From: a virus
Virus record (IMG/VR): IMGVR_UViG_3300037508_000213
Location: 1-35,230 of that record
Strand: one strand, 5' to 3'
Length of the DNA: 35,230 bases
The translations under genes and the position numbers were made by a program. The notes under the pieces were generated by a model. It was not told the origin of the DNA. It saw nothing but the letters and a program-made list of their open reading frames with translations, and made no database searches. How positions within the stretch are numbered: position 1 is the stretch's first letter; each line of letters starts with the position of its first letter. Below, one piece after another: positions 8,547 through 16,385 of the stretch.

Positions 8547-8750
8547 ATGTTCGTAAGTTTAGATAAAGCTAAAGAACGTTATGCGATATGTAAATCGTGT
8601 TCAGACTTTAAATCCGTAACAAAAATCTGTAATATCTGCCATTGCTTTATGCCTGCTAAAACGACACTATCGGTCGCTCATTGCCCGGTGTTCAAATGGG
8701 ATAAAGAACAATCTGGAACATCTAGCAAGGACTATAATTTAGATGAATAA
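8547..8750 (+). CDS. Small zinc-ribbon-like protein
   Basis: This 67-residue protein has a cysteine pattern consistent with zinc binding: C15-x2-C18, C28-x2-C31, with C33 and C46 nearby. The shape (ERYxICKSC ... KICNICHCFM ... AHCPVFKW) resembles small uncharacterised phage and bacterial zinc-ribbon proteins. It has its own sigma-70-type promoter and an AAGGGG ribosome site, and overlaps the dNMP kinase gene by 8 nt, so it should be expressed early with the kinase. DNA, RNA or protein binding is possible; no specific role can be assigned. Confidence 0.75.
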   Translation: MFVSLDKAKERYAICKSCSDFKSVTKICNICHCFMPAKTTLSVAHCPVFKWDKEQSGTSSKDYNLDE

Positions 8751-9444
8751 TATTATTATAGGATTTGTAGGCTTTATTGGCTGCGGTAAAGACACTGCGG
8801 CAGATTATTTGGTAAACTTTCACGGATTTCGTCGAGATAGTTTTGCGAACACCTTAAAAGATGCTATATCGGCCGTATTCGGCTGGGACAGAACCTTAAT
8901 GGAAGGACGCACCGCTGAAAGTCGCAAATGGCGTGAAGAAGTGGATCAATGGTGGGCTAAACGATTAAACATTCCACATTTAACACCTAGATGGGTAATG
9001 CAATACTGGGGCACCGATGTTTTGCGTAATAACTTTCATGATGATATTTGGATAGCTAGTTTAGAGAATAAAGTTAGAAAAACTACGGATAATATTGTTA
9101 TTAGTGATGTACGTTTTCCTAATGAGATCAAATCTATTCATAACTCAGGTGGCATTGTAGTAAGGATTAAGCGCGGAGAGGATCCGCTATGGATGGATGC
9201 TGCCAGTGCTTACATGAAAGGACCTAACACTATAGGATGGGCCTTAAGTAAAGTAACTTTAGATAACTTTAATGTACATGCAAGCGAATATAGTTGGGTA
9301 GGATCTGAAATAGACTATATTGTATCAAACGACGATACTATCGACGAACTGTTTAATCAACTATCTAACCTGATTAGAAATCAGGAACTAGGTCTCCCTG
9401 TTTCCAACGATGTCCTAGGCGATAAATTATACGCTGACAGTTAG
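8743..9444 (+). CDS. 1: Deoxynucleoside monophosphate kinase (T4 gp1-like)
   Basis: The protein is 233 residues, near the T4 gp1 length. A P-loop at residues 10-18 (GFIGCGKDT) is followed by ADYLVNFHGF and a substrate-binding region with LTPRWVMQYWGTDVLR, then IVISDVRFPNE, typical of phage dNMP kinases. The enzyme phosphorylates dNMPs to dNDPs, feeding nucleotides from host DNA breakdown into phage DNA synthesis in the cytoplasm. It overlaps the zinc-ribbon gene by 8 nt. Its last 71 nt overlap the convergent HNH-like gene, so its C-terminal tail may have been reshaped by that insertion. Confidence 0.87.
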   Translation: MNNIIIGFVGFIGCGKDTAADYLVNFHGFRRDSFANTLKDAISAVFGWDRTLMEGRTAESRKWREEVDQWWAKRLNIPHLTPRWVMQYWGTDVLRNNFHDDIWIASLENKVRKTTDNIVISDVRFPNEIKSIHNSGGIVVRIKRGEDPLWMDAASAYMKGPNTIGWALSKVTLDNFNVHASEYSWVGSEIDYIVSNDDTIDELFNQLSNLIRNQELGLPVSNDVLGDKLYADS

Positions 9445-9709
9445 CACAAATAGTTTTGAGATTATTATATTTGCAGTTAGTTAAATCACCATCTATGTGG
9501 TAGACATTAAACTGCTCCGGATATTTAGAACTATACCCGCATCTTTCGCAACTGCTTTTCTTTTTGTAACCGCTAGAAGCCCATAACGGTCTTAGTTTAT
9601 TAAATCCTCTTGCACAATGATCACATTGTGACCTATAATAAGGTTTTTTCTCTTTATAATAGTTAATAGCCACGGGCCTTTCCCCGCAGGTCTTACAAAG
9701 ATTACGCAT
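9374..9709 (-). CDS. HNH-type endonuclease-like protein with three Cys pairs
   Basis: This 111-residue protein has CxxC pairs at C5/C8, C29/C32, C54/C57 and C88/C91. Residues 54-91 carry an HNH-like core: CERCGY, then YHIDGDLTN with H71, YNNLKTICANC with N82/N83. Such small proteins in T4-like phages are usually free-standing homing endonucleases, though a dedicated regulatory or DNA-binding role is possible. It lies antisense between the dNMP kinase and sheath genes and overlaps the kinase 3' end by 71 nt. A late-like element on the minus strand (9740-9747) could drive it. Its isolated orientation suggests acquisition as a mobile gene. Confidence 0.75.
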   Translation of the reverse strand: MRNLCKTCGERPVAINYYKEKKPYYRSQCDHCARGFNKLRPLWASSGYKKKSSCERCGYSSKYPEQFNVYHIDGDLTNCKYNNLKTICANCQRIIYRLGHRWKQGDLVPDF

Positions 9710-9739
9710 TTTACGCCCTTTTTCGTGCCCTTTTCAATG

Positions 9740-9747
9740 TATTTAAC
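9740..9747 (-). promoter_or_regulatory. Possible late promoter element (GTTAAATA), minus strand
   Basis: GTTAAATA on the minus strand would start transcription near 9734, leaving about 24 nt of leader before the HNH-like ATG at 9709. It lies 22 nt from the plus-strand sheath promoter and points away from it. The evidence is the match and position only. Confidence 0.4.
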
Positions 9748-9769
9748 CATTGCAAAATTTAGGTTATCC

Positions 9770-9777
9770 GCTAAATA
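9770..9777 (+). promoter_or_regulatory. Late promoter -10 element (GCTAAATA) for tail sheath
   Basis: GCTAAATA lies 31 nt before the sheath ATG. The predicted start near 9783 gives a leader of about 26 nt holding a good Shine-Dalgarno site, AAGGAG at 9796-9801. Unlike most late promoters in this window it makes a conventional leadered mRNA, fitting a very highly expressed gene. Confidence 0.62.
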
Positions 9778-9808
9778 AAAACAAAGTAGTCCACTAAGGA
9801 GATTTACA

Positions 9809-12577
9809 ATGGCACTAGGATCACCAGGAGTAGAAGTAACAGTTATCGATGAGAGTTTTTACACACCATCGCAGCCTAACACTGTTCCTTTTATCTTTGT
9901 AACAACTCAACAAGACAAAACAAACCCAAGCGGAGGAACAGCACAAGGCACAACCGCAGCAAATAATGGCAAAGTATGGTTAATAACCAGTCAAAGAGAC
10001 CTAACAGATACTTTTGGCACACCATATTTTGAAAAAGATTCAACTAACCAAGCAGTACACGGAAGTGAACTGAATGAATATGGCTTGCAGGCTGCATACA
10101 GTGTTTTAGGGTTGACTAGCAGAGCCTATATCGCAAGAGCTGATGTGGACTTAGGCAGTATTGCTCCTGCAACTACAGCTCCAACAGGAGATCCTGTATC
10201 AGGCACCTATTGGGTAGATACAGATGCTAGTAAGTATGGCGTGTTTGAATATAGCACAACTACAAATAACGGTAGAGGTGGATTCACTGCCATTACTCCG
10301 TTGGTAATAGACTCTGACAATGTAGCAACAGCAGCAAATGGTAGTTTAGTTCCGCTAACCAGTTTTGGTAGTAAAGGTAACTACGCTATAGTTGTTACTC
10401 CAGACAATGAAAATACATTGTATTACAAAGATTCAAGTAATGCTTGGGTAGTAGTTCAAGACAACTTTGATTCTGGAAAAGACGTACAAGTTAGCCCACA
10501 TACTAGTGTACCTACTTGGACTACATCTACTACAAAAACAGGCAGTGTATGGGTAAAAACATCTAGTGCAGGTGCTGGAGCAAGTTGGGTTGTAAAATAC
10601 TATAACGGTTCAACTGGCGTATGGAGCACAATGACTGCACCTATATATTCTAGTACAAGACAGGCATTAGAAAAATTAGATTATGCAGGCGGTGGTAAGA
10701 ATATTACTGTAGGAAATGTGTTTATTGAATCAAGTTTTGAACATGCTGCTAACGCACAGGCGACATTTAAACTATGGCGTAGAGCGAATAGTGGCGCAAC
10801 AAGTTTCAGTGTAACAGACAGTACTACAACTAGCACAGGTGGAACATTTACAGTAAGAGAAAGCCTAGCAAGCAGCACAGCATTTGGCTCAGTTACTACA
10901 GTGACAATACCTAGTGGCTTAGTTGCTGCACAAGTCCCAGCAGCTATCAGCAGCGCTGGACTGACTAACGTCAGCGCAACATACAATACTACAACTGGTG
11001 TATTAACAGTAAGTCATGCACTAGGTGGTGATATGCTAATCAATGATGTTAGTGGATTGTTAGCTAATATCGGTGTAAGTAGTTCTGTTGATAATGTTTA
11101 CACAGCAGCATCTGGTGATACACCATTTGATTTCTTGGTTTCAAACTGGGCACCATTAGTTTATGAAGCAGCGGCTAATCCTTCATCTACTGACCCAGCA
11201 GAGGGAACATTATGGTTTGATAGTAATCTTTCAACTGTTGATTTACTAGAACACAACGGATCAACATGGGTGACTTTCTCCGGTGATGTTACAGTTGCCG
11301 CAACAGCCCCAAGCAGTCCTGCAGATGGAGATGTGTGGGTATCAACAGCAGATGCAGAAAGATACGGACACGATGTTTATGTATGGGATTCATTTGCCAA
11401 TGATTGGGTGTTACAAGACGTAACTGATCAATCAAGTCCTGATGGATGGGTATTTGACAACGCTAGAGTAGATGCAAATTCAAGCCTAGATGCAGACGCT
11501 CCAGATCCTGATTTATATCCAGCAGGTATTAAGTTATGGAATCTACGTGCTAGTGGCAATACAGTTAAACAGTGGGCTAACAGTAAGTGGTCATGTGTTA
11601 CTCCTAACAACGAAGACGGAAGTGGCGTATTCGGTAGGTTAGCACAGAGAAAGTATGTTGTCACCGCTCTAAAAGCATTTATGGATTCTAATACAACAAT
11701 CAGAGATACTGATACAGTAAACTTTAACCTAATAGCTTGCCCAGGATATCCTGAGGTTATTGCTAATATGGTTAACTTGAACGGCGATAGAGGACAGACA
11801 GCATTTGTAGTAGGAGATACTCCTATGCGTTTAAATCCAACAGCTAGCGCATTAACAGCATGGGGAAATAATTCTACTCTCGCTACGGATAATGGAGACG
11901 ACGGCTTAGTTACATTTGATCCATACCTTGGTGTTTTCTATCCAAGCGGATTGGCTACAGATAACTCAGGTGTTAATATTGTTGTTCCGCCAAGTCATAT
12001 GATGCTAAGAACTATTATTAGCAGCGATGCAAAAAGCTATCAATGGTTTGCACCAGCTGGTACACGTAGAGGAAATGTAGATAATGCTACAGCAGTAGGA
12101 TACGTTACAAGCGAGGGAGAATTTAAATCTGTCGCACTATACGAGGGACTAAGAGATGTCCTACGTGATGTCAAAGTTAATCCAATAGCAACGCTGCCAG
12201 GTGTAGGTATTGTTAACTATGGACAATATACACGTTCAAGAGATGACAGTGCTTTAGATCGAATTAATGTTGCTAGACTGGTTGCTTTTTTACGCAGACA
12301 ACTTGCAGTGTTAGCAAAACCATTCTTGTTCGAACCCAATGATGAGCAAACACGCAGAGAGATTAAAGGTGCAGCAGAAAGCCTATTAATTGAGTTAGTA
12401 GGTCAAAGAGCGCTATACGATTTTATTGTAGTCTGTGATAGCACAAATAATACAAGAGAAAGAATTGATCGTTCTGAGCTCCATATGGATATTGCTATTG
12501 AACCAGTTAAGGCTGTAGAGTTTATCTACATTCCTTTACGTATTAAAAATACTGGCGAAATTGCAGCCGGGGTTTAA
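9809..12577 (+). CDS. 18: Contractile tail sheath protein (T4 gp18-like), enlarged
   Basis: The protein is 922 residues against 659 in T4. The N-terminus MALGSPGVEVTVIDES and the C-terminal domain are typical of contractile sheath subunits: LIACPGYPE near 642, TAVGYVTSEGEFKS near 761, LPGVGIVNYGQYTRSRDD near 796, then VARLVAFLRRQL and a final EPVKAVEFIYIPLRI. The C-terminal part polymerises around the tube and contracts. The middle, residues about 120-600, is a series of surface modules with the recurring pattern G-x-x-W-V-D-T ... Y ... W (near 122-165, 232-280, 455-490, 499-535 and 566-600), which account for much of the extra length. Strong AAGGAG site and late promoter upstream; the tube gene follows. 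Confidence 0.92.
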   Translation: MALGSPGVEVTVIDESFYTPSQPNTVPFIFVTTQQDKTNPSGGTAQGTTAANNGKVWLITSQRDLTDTFGTPYFEKDSTNQAVHGSELNEYGLQAAYSVLGLTSRAYIARADVDLGSIAPATTAPTGDPVSGTYWVDTDASKYGVFEYSTTTNNGRGGFTAITPLVIDSDNVATAANGSLVPLTSFGSKGNYAIVVTPDNENTLYYKDSSNAWVVVQDNFDSGKDVQVSPHTSVPTWTTSTTKTGSVWVKTSSAGAGASWVVKYYNGSTGVWSTMTAPIYSSTRQALEKLDYAGGGKNITVGNVFIESSFEHAANAQATFKLWRRANSGATSFSVTDSTTTSTGGTFTVRESLASSTAFGSVTTVTIPSGLVAAQVPAAISSAGLTNVSATYNTTTGVLTVSHALGGDMLINDVSGLLANIGVSSSVDNVYTAASGDTPFDFLVSNWAPLVYEAAANPSSTDPAEGTLWFDSNLSTVDLLEHNGSTWVTFSGDVTVAATAPSSPADGDVWVSTADAERYGHDVYVWDSFANDWVLQDVTDQSSPDGWVFDNARVDANSSLDADAPDPDLYPAGIKLWNLRASGNTVKQWANSKWSCVTPNNEDGSGVFGRLAQRKYVVTALKAFMDSNTTIRDTDTVNFNLIACPGYPEVIANMVNLNGDRGQTAFVVGDTPMRLNPTASALTAWGNNSTLATDNGDDGLVTFDPYLGVFYPSGLATDNSGVNIVVPPSHMMLRTIISSDAKSYQWFAPAGTRRGNVDNATAVGYVTSEGEFKSVALYEGLRDVLRDVKVNPIATLPGVGIVNYGQYTRSRDDSALDRINVARLVAFLRRQLAVLAKPFLFEPNDEQTRREIKGAAESLLIELVGQRALYDFIVVCDSTNNTRERIDRSELHMDIAIEPVKAVEFIYIPLRIKNTGEIAAGV

Positions 12578-12579
12578 TA

Positions 12580-12587
12580 GGTAAATA
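12580..12587 (+). promoter_or_regulatory. Possible late promoter (GGTAAATA) for tail tube
   Basis: GGTAAATA lies in the 31-nt gap between the sheath and tube genes. The expected start near 12593 leaves a leader of about 16 nt with AAGGAG at 12596-12601 ahead of the ATG at 12609. It may boost tube transcripts beyond sheath read-through. Confidence 0.45.
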
Positions 12588-12608
12588 ATAAGAACAAGGA
12601 GCATATAG

Positions 12609-13244
12609 ATGCCAATCGCAAGTTTAAACAGATTTACAGTACCGCTAACAACAGATCAAAGCGCAGCAACGCAGGGTCTGTTGATGCCAAAACTAAGATA
12701 TCGCTTTCGCGTTACCTTAGATGGATTCGGTGTAGCAGGTACTCCTACAACAGAACTAACCAAGCAGGTTATGAATGTAACTCGTCCACAGGTTAACTTT
12801 GAGGAAATTAAACTTTCAGTTTATAACAGTACAGTAAAGTTAGCAGGGCGTCACAGCTTTGAAGATGCTACTCTTACATTACGAGATGATGTAACTGGTG
12901 CAGTAACACGTAAAGTAGGCGAGCAACTTCAGAAACAATTTGACTTTTTTGAACAGAGCGGTGCTGCTAGCGGCATTGATTACAAGTTTAGAATGAGAGT
13001 TGAAATTTTAGACGGCGGTAACGGCGCTTTTGAACCAACAAGTTTAGAAAGTTTCGAGTTCTTAGGATGTTTCGTAAAGAAAGCAGCCTATCAAGGCGGC
13101 GATTATACAAACAATGAACCTATGGATATTGCTCTTACAATAACATACGATAATGCTATTCAACTAAATCGTCCAGGCGGTGATAGAGCTGGATTAGGTC
13201 AAGATGTAGGTAGAACTGTTCGTACATTAGCCCTAGGCGGATAA
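12609..13244 (+). CDS. 19: Tail tube protein (T4 gp19-like)
   Basis: The protein is 211 residues against 163 in T4. It starts with SLNRFTVPL and contains KLRYRFRVTLDGFG, a central VTRPQVNFEEIKLSVYNSTVKLAGRHSFE and the C-terminal ESFEFLGCFVKKAAYQGGDY...MDIALTITYDNAIQ. This is the tube pattern of N-terminal membrane-free beta sandwich plus 'TITYDNA' end. Hexamers stack to form the DNA conduit inside the sheath. It follows the sheath gene directly, with its own AAGGAG site, and is followed by a strong terminator. Confidence 0.9.
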   Translation: MPIASLNRFTVPLTTDQSAATQGLLMPKLRYRFRVTLDGFGVAGTPTTELTKQVMNVTRPQVNFEEIKLSVYNSTVKLAGRHSFEDATLTLRDDVTGAVTRKVGEQLQKQFDFFEQSGAASGIDYKFRMRVEILDGGNGAFEPTSLESFEFLGCFVKKAAYQGGDYTNNEPMDIALTITYDNAIQLNRPGGDRAGLGQDVGRTVRTLALGG

Positions 13245-13262
13245 AAAAGTCTAATTTGTCAA

Positions 13263-13289
13263 AAGCCCGGCATCAGTCGGGCTTTTTTT
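13263..13289 (+). terminator. Rho-independent terminator after tail tube gene
   Basis: AAGCCCG (13263-13269) pairs perfectly with CGGGCTT (13278-13284) across an 8-nt loop and runs into seven Ts. It ends the sheath-tube transcript 19 nt after the tube stop codon. The next late promoter begins within 10 nt. Confidence 0.88.
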
Positions 13290-13292
13290 ATA

Positions 13293-13300
13293 CATAAATA
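13293..13300 (+). promoter_or_regulatory. Late promoter (CATAAATA), leaderless
   Basis: CATAAATA directly after the terminator. Five nucleotides separate it from the ATG at 13306, so the predicted transcription start is the A of the ATG. No Shine-Dalgarno site precedes the gene. Confidence 0.68.
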
Positions 13301-13305
13301 TTATT

Positions 13306-14502
13306 ATGGCAAATGCTTTTACAAACTTTTTAGGTGGTGTGGTGAGTGGCATCTTCGGTGATAGCGGAGACCTCAAGGACTATCAACATGCAGATAGATT
13401 GTATGTTAAAAATACATATGCGAGAGCTCCAAAAGTAGGATTTCTATATTTTGTAAGTTTCAATATAAACAGAAATGCTATCATTGATAAAAACTGGGAT
13501 CAACGCAAAGGCTATAGAGATGTAGGGCTATTAGTAAGACGTCTAGACTTACCAAGATTTACAGTTTCATCTGAAACATTAAATCAATATAACAAAAAAA
13601 CTATCGTACATACTAAAATCTCTTACAGTAATATTGTTATAGACTTCCACGATGACAACAGCAACCTCACTACAGATTTATGGAAAAACTATTACAACTA
13701 TTACTTTAGAGATGGCATTTACGGCAATACCTCATCTAAAATTAAGCCCAAAGAATACGCAGATACCAAATACGGGACTAGTGATTATGCTTACGGTTTC
13801 GACAGTTATCAGTCATTTCCTTTCTTAGATAGTACAGATATATATGTGCTACACAAGGGAAAAGGACCACAAGATTTTACCCAATATACTTTAATTAATC
13901 CTAAAATAACAGAGTGGGTTCATAGTGATTTAAATCAGGACGAAGGCAATAAAATAATGTCTTCAAGAATGACTCTATCCTATGAAGCAGTAACATATAA
14001 GACAGGTAAAATAGTAAAGAATAAAAGTCCAGAAGGGTTCGCTCCAGTTTATTACGATACATCACCGAGTCCTTTAAGTATATCTGGTGGAATACCAGGG
14101 ACCTTATTTGGAGATAACGGGATTATTGCGGGTGCAGGTCAAGTATTCGGAGAAAACGGAAGTTGGAACAGAGCCCTTAGCTCGGGTAATCCGTTGGATC
14201 TTTTAGGTGCTGCTATTCAAACAAGAAATCTTGCTAAAGGAGTAGGACAACTTAGTAAGGCAGGATTAAAAGCAGAAGGATACAGTATATTGAACGGTGC
14301 CCTAACAGGAATGGCAACAGCTGGCAGGGATCAGGTTACCCAGCCTGGCGGATTAACAGAGTCTATACAAGCCGGACTACAACAAAGTGGGTATGGCACA
14401 TTAGGTAATGTAGGAGTTAATCTGTTTTCTTATAAAAACTCAAGTATTAATGGTCAAACGACTGCCAGACCTAGTACATTGACAGGTGGAGGAAACGGAT
14501 AA
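13306..14502 (+). CDS. Tail tube-like baseplate protein, possibly tube initiator (gp54/gp48-like)
   Basis: This 398-residue protein has a central region with the look of the phage tube fold: VGFLYFVSFNIN, VRRLDLPRFTVSSETLNQYNKK, ISYSNIVIDFHDDNSNLTTDLWKNYYNYYF, and later INPKITEWVHSDLNQDEGN...MTLSYEAVTY. In T4 the baseplate tube initiators gp48 and gp54 share this fold, and the position next to gp19 fits. The C-terminal 130 residues are Gly/Ala-rich (SGGIPGTLFGDNG ... LDLLGAAIQTR) and probably partly disordered. Which T4 protein it corresponds to is not decided by sequence alone. The leaderless late promoter and its stop overlapping the next ATG (TAATG) put it at the head of a late operon. Confidence 0.6.
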   Translation: MANAFTNFLGGVVSGIFGDSGDLKDYQHADRLYVKNTYARAPKVGFLYFVSFNINRNAIIDKNWDQRKGYRDVGLLVRRLDLPRFTVSSETLNQYNKKTIVHTKISYSNIVIDFHDDNSNLTTDLWKNYYNYYFRDGIYGNTSSKIKPKEYADTKYGTSDYAYGFDSYQSFPFLDSTDIYVLHKGKGPQDFTQYTLINPKITEWVHSDLNQDEGNKIMSSRMTLSYEAVTYKTGKIVKNKSPEGFAPVYYDTSPSPLSISGGIPGTLFGDNGIIAGAGQVFGENGSWNRALSSGNPLDLLGAAIQTRNLAKGVGQLSKAGLKAEGYSILNGALTGMATAGRDQVTQPGGLTESIQAGLQQSGYGTLGNVGVNLFSYKNSSINGQTTARPSTLTGGGNG

Positions 14503-14870
14503 TGTATAATAATATTCCCGCAAATAAGTCTACCAACAGTGACAGCGCTACTTTGAAAGCCTTTGACACATATTATGATAAGCCTATAGAAATTTCAGTA
14601 AGCACATATAATGCCGCGGTCGCCTTTTTTACCGGTAGAGGCTTTGATCAAACTGCTGCAGAATCTGTAGCATTAATCGTTTTAAAGCAGGCAAAGAAAG
14701 ATGATCTTAACCCTATGAAAATACTAGACACATTAAAGGGGTTAGATCAAGTTGAAATATCTGCGTTAGTAGCTGAAATTATTAACTATAATAGATTTAA
14801 AACCAGCTTCTTAGGTTACTCTTTAGAATATAGAACTAACGAACAGGTTAATCGCAACGTTCTTTCATGA
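14502..14870 (+). CDS. Conserved-looking virion-associated protein, unknown
   Basis: This 122-residue protein has two helical stretches, YNAAVAFFTGRGFDQTAAESVALIVLKQAKKD and LDTLKGLDQVEISALVAEIINYNR, followed by FKTSFLGYSLEYR. It overlaps the previous gene (TAATG) and the gp4-like gene (ATGA), so all three are translationally coupled. The linkage suggests a head or baseplate assembly role. I cannot name it with confidence. Confidence 0.7.
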   Translation: MYNNIPANKSTNSDSATLKAFDTYYDKPIEISVSTYNAAVAFFTGRGFDQTAAESVALIVLKQAKKDDLNPMKILDTLKGLDQVEISALVAEIINYNRFKTSFLGYSLEYRTNEQVNRNVLS

Positions 14871-15310
14871 GTTTAAAGTTTAGTCAAGGTATATTCACGA
14901 TGAAAAACCCTGAAAAATATATGGGTAGTAAGTCACCTATGTTTCGGTCGAGTTGGGAATATACTTTTATGACTTTTTGCGATAACAATCCTGCTGTACA
15001 ACAATGGGCTAGCGAATGTGTAAAGATTCCATATAGAGATCCGTTAACAGGAAGGCAGACTGTTTATGTTCCAGATTTTCTTGTTCACTACGTTGATAAA
15101 AATCAAAAAAAACATGTCGAACTTATAGAAATAAAGCCAGTTAAACAAACACTACGAGAACATGTAGGTAAAAATCCTTATAACCAGGCGCAGTATGTTA
15201 AAAATTTAGCGAAATGGGAAGCTGCAACTTCTTGGTGCAAAAATCGAGGTATTAGGTTTAGAGTAGTTAACGAAGGCGATATTTTTCATAATCCTCGAAA
15301 TAAAAAATAA
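14867..15310 (+). CDS. 4: Head completion nuclease (T4 gp4-like)
   Basis: The protein is 147 residues, matching T4 gp4. It has the gp4 signature: FSQGIFTMKNPEKYMGSK, then RSSWEYTFMTFCDNNPAVQQWASE, and a PD-(D/E)xK-type core with PDF at 69-71 and EIK at 88-90. The fold is related to TnsA and other Mg-dependent nucleases. In T4, gp4 is needed to make the filled head competent for tail joining, perhaps by trimming DNA or acting at the portal. It overlaps the upstream gene by 4 nt and is followed 8 nt later by the gp16-like gene. Confidence 0.86.
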   Translation: MSLKFSQGIFTMKNPEKYMGSKSPMFRSSWEYTFMTFCDNNPAVQQWASECVKIPYRDPLTGRQTVYVPDFLVHYVDKNQKKHVELIEIKPVKQTLREHVGKNPYNQAQYVKNLAKWEAATSWCKNRGIRFRVVNEGDIFHNPRNKK

Positions 15311-15318
15311 GTAAATTT

Positions 15319-15786
15319 ATGACTAAAAAACTCGAAGAACTATTTGACCTTCCACCTACGGAAGAAACTTTCACTCAACCTGTTAGTGAACCTTTACCTA
15401 TTATAAACCTTGAAGAAAAGCTAGAAGAGTTTGACAAAATATCAGCAGCACTACCTAGAGTAAAAGGTTTAGGTGATTTGAGTGACGCAGAACTGGATGC
15501 ACTTGCCAGCAAGGCAGAACAGGCCTACGATGATTTAATGGATCTAGGTATGAATGTTGAAGCTAGATATGGAGCCCGTATGTTTGAAGTGGCTGCGCAA
15601 ATGATGAATGCTGCCATTACTGCTAAATCTAACAAAATAGATAAAAAACTAAAAATGATAGATTTGCAGATTAAAAAATATGCTGTTGATAAGAAAAATG
15701 GCAAAGAAGAAGCCATTCAAGGAGAAGGTTATATCCTAACAGATAGAAATAGCATCCTTGAAAAACTGAAAAATCTTAATAAATAA
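15319..15786 (+). CDS. 16: Terminase small subunit (T4 gp16-like)
   Basis: The protein is 155 residues, close to T4 gp16 (164). The arrangement fits: an acidic N-terminal section, a central coiled-coil helical block (ARYGARMFEVAAQMMNAAITAKSNKIDKKLKMIDLQIKKY) of the kind that assembles rings, and a C-terminal tail with EAIQGEGYILTDRNSILEKLK resembling the 'GSYVFMGTTADLQRRY' end of T4 gp16. The small subunit recognises viral DNA and regulates the large-subunit motor. It sits between the gp4-like gene and the large-terminase region. Sequence conservation in this family is low, so the call leans on layout and context. Confidence 0.72.
   Translation: MTKKLEELFDLPPTEETFTQPVSEPLPIINLEEKLEEFDKISAALPRVKGLGDLSDAELDALASKAEQAYDDLMDLGMNVEARYGARMFEVAAQMMNAAITAKSNKIDKKLKMIDLQIKKYAVDKKNGKEEAIQGEGYILTDRNSILEKLKNLNK
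15778..15785 (+). promoter_or_regulatory. Possible late promoter (AATAAATA)
   Basis: AATAAATA overlaps the end of the gp16-like gene and lies 7 nt before the ATG at 15793, predicting a leader of only about 2 nt. It is one of two cases with 7-nt spacing instead of the common 5. Confidence 0.4.
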
Positions 15787-15792
15787 TACACT

Positions 15793-16383
15793 ATGAAAAC
15801 ATTTAAAGAACACTTATCTGAGTCCAAAAAGCAGTATGATTTTAAGGTCAAACTTGCTTGTGAAATGACTGGTGATCAAGAAACTCATTTAAAGTCTTTG
15901 TTGGACAAATGGCAACTGAGCGGATTTAAGAAGGCAGCTAAAACTCCTATCCAACAACTTCCATTAGATTTTCCTCAACTGAAAAATGTTGAGGTCCATA
16001 TCTATGAAGTCAGTTTAGATTATCCTACAACGCAACACGAACTAACTGAGTATATTGCCAGTGAACTTAAAGTAGGTAGAGGACATGTTGTAGTAAAACG
16101 TCCAGGTGAGCCAACTGAAGAATATCAAAATATTGAACCTAAAAGAGAAGGTGCTCTATTAAATGATCCAGATTATAAAGAGTCTCCAAATGCGCAGTTT
16201 GAAGATTTCTACGGAGACAAATATAATAGCGGATTTGTCAAAGAACTAAACGATTTGCTTAAACTAGAGCGCAAGGCTAGAGGAGAGCAGATTCCAACTG
16301 AAGGTGCAGCAAAATTTAGCACAGACAAAGAAGAAAAACAAGAAAGTCTGTTAAAGTTTTTAGCACAAGATCTAAGGAAATAA
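15793..16383 (+). CDS. Unknown protein between terminase genes
   Basis: This 196-residue protein begins MKTFKEHLSES, a start shared by many marine myophage virion proteins. A beta-rich core, VEVHIYEVSLDYPTTQHELTEYIASELKVGRGHVVVKRPGEPTEEY, precedes a charged helical C-terminus (FVKELNDLLKLERKARGEQ). No catalytic motif is recognised. A near-leaderless late promoter and position between the small and large terminase genes suggest a head-assembly or packaging role, perhaps an internal or core protein. That is inference. Confidence 0.7.
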   Translation: MKTFKEHLSESKKQYDFKVKLACEMTGDQETHLKSLLDKWQLSGFKKAAKTPIQQLPLDFPQLKNVEVHIYEVSLDYPTTQHELTEYIASELKVGRGHVVVKRPGEPTEEYQNIEPKREGALLNDPDYKESPNAQFEDFYGDKYNSGFVKELNDLLKLERKARGEQIPTEGAAKFSTDKEEKQESLLKFLAQDLRK

Positions 16384-16385
16384 TC

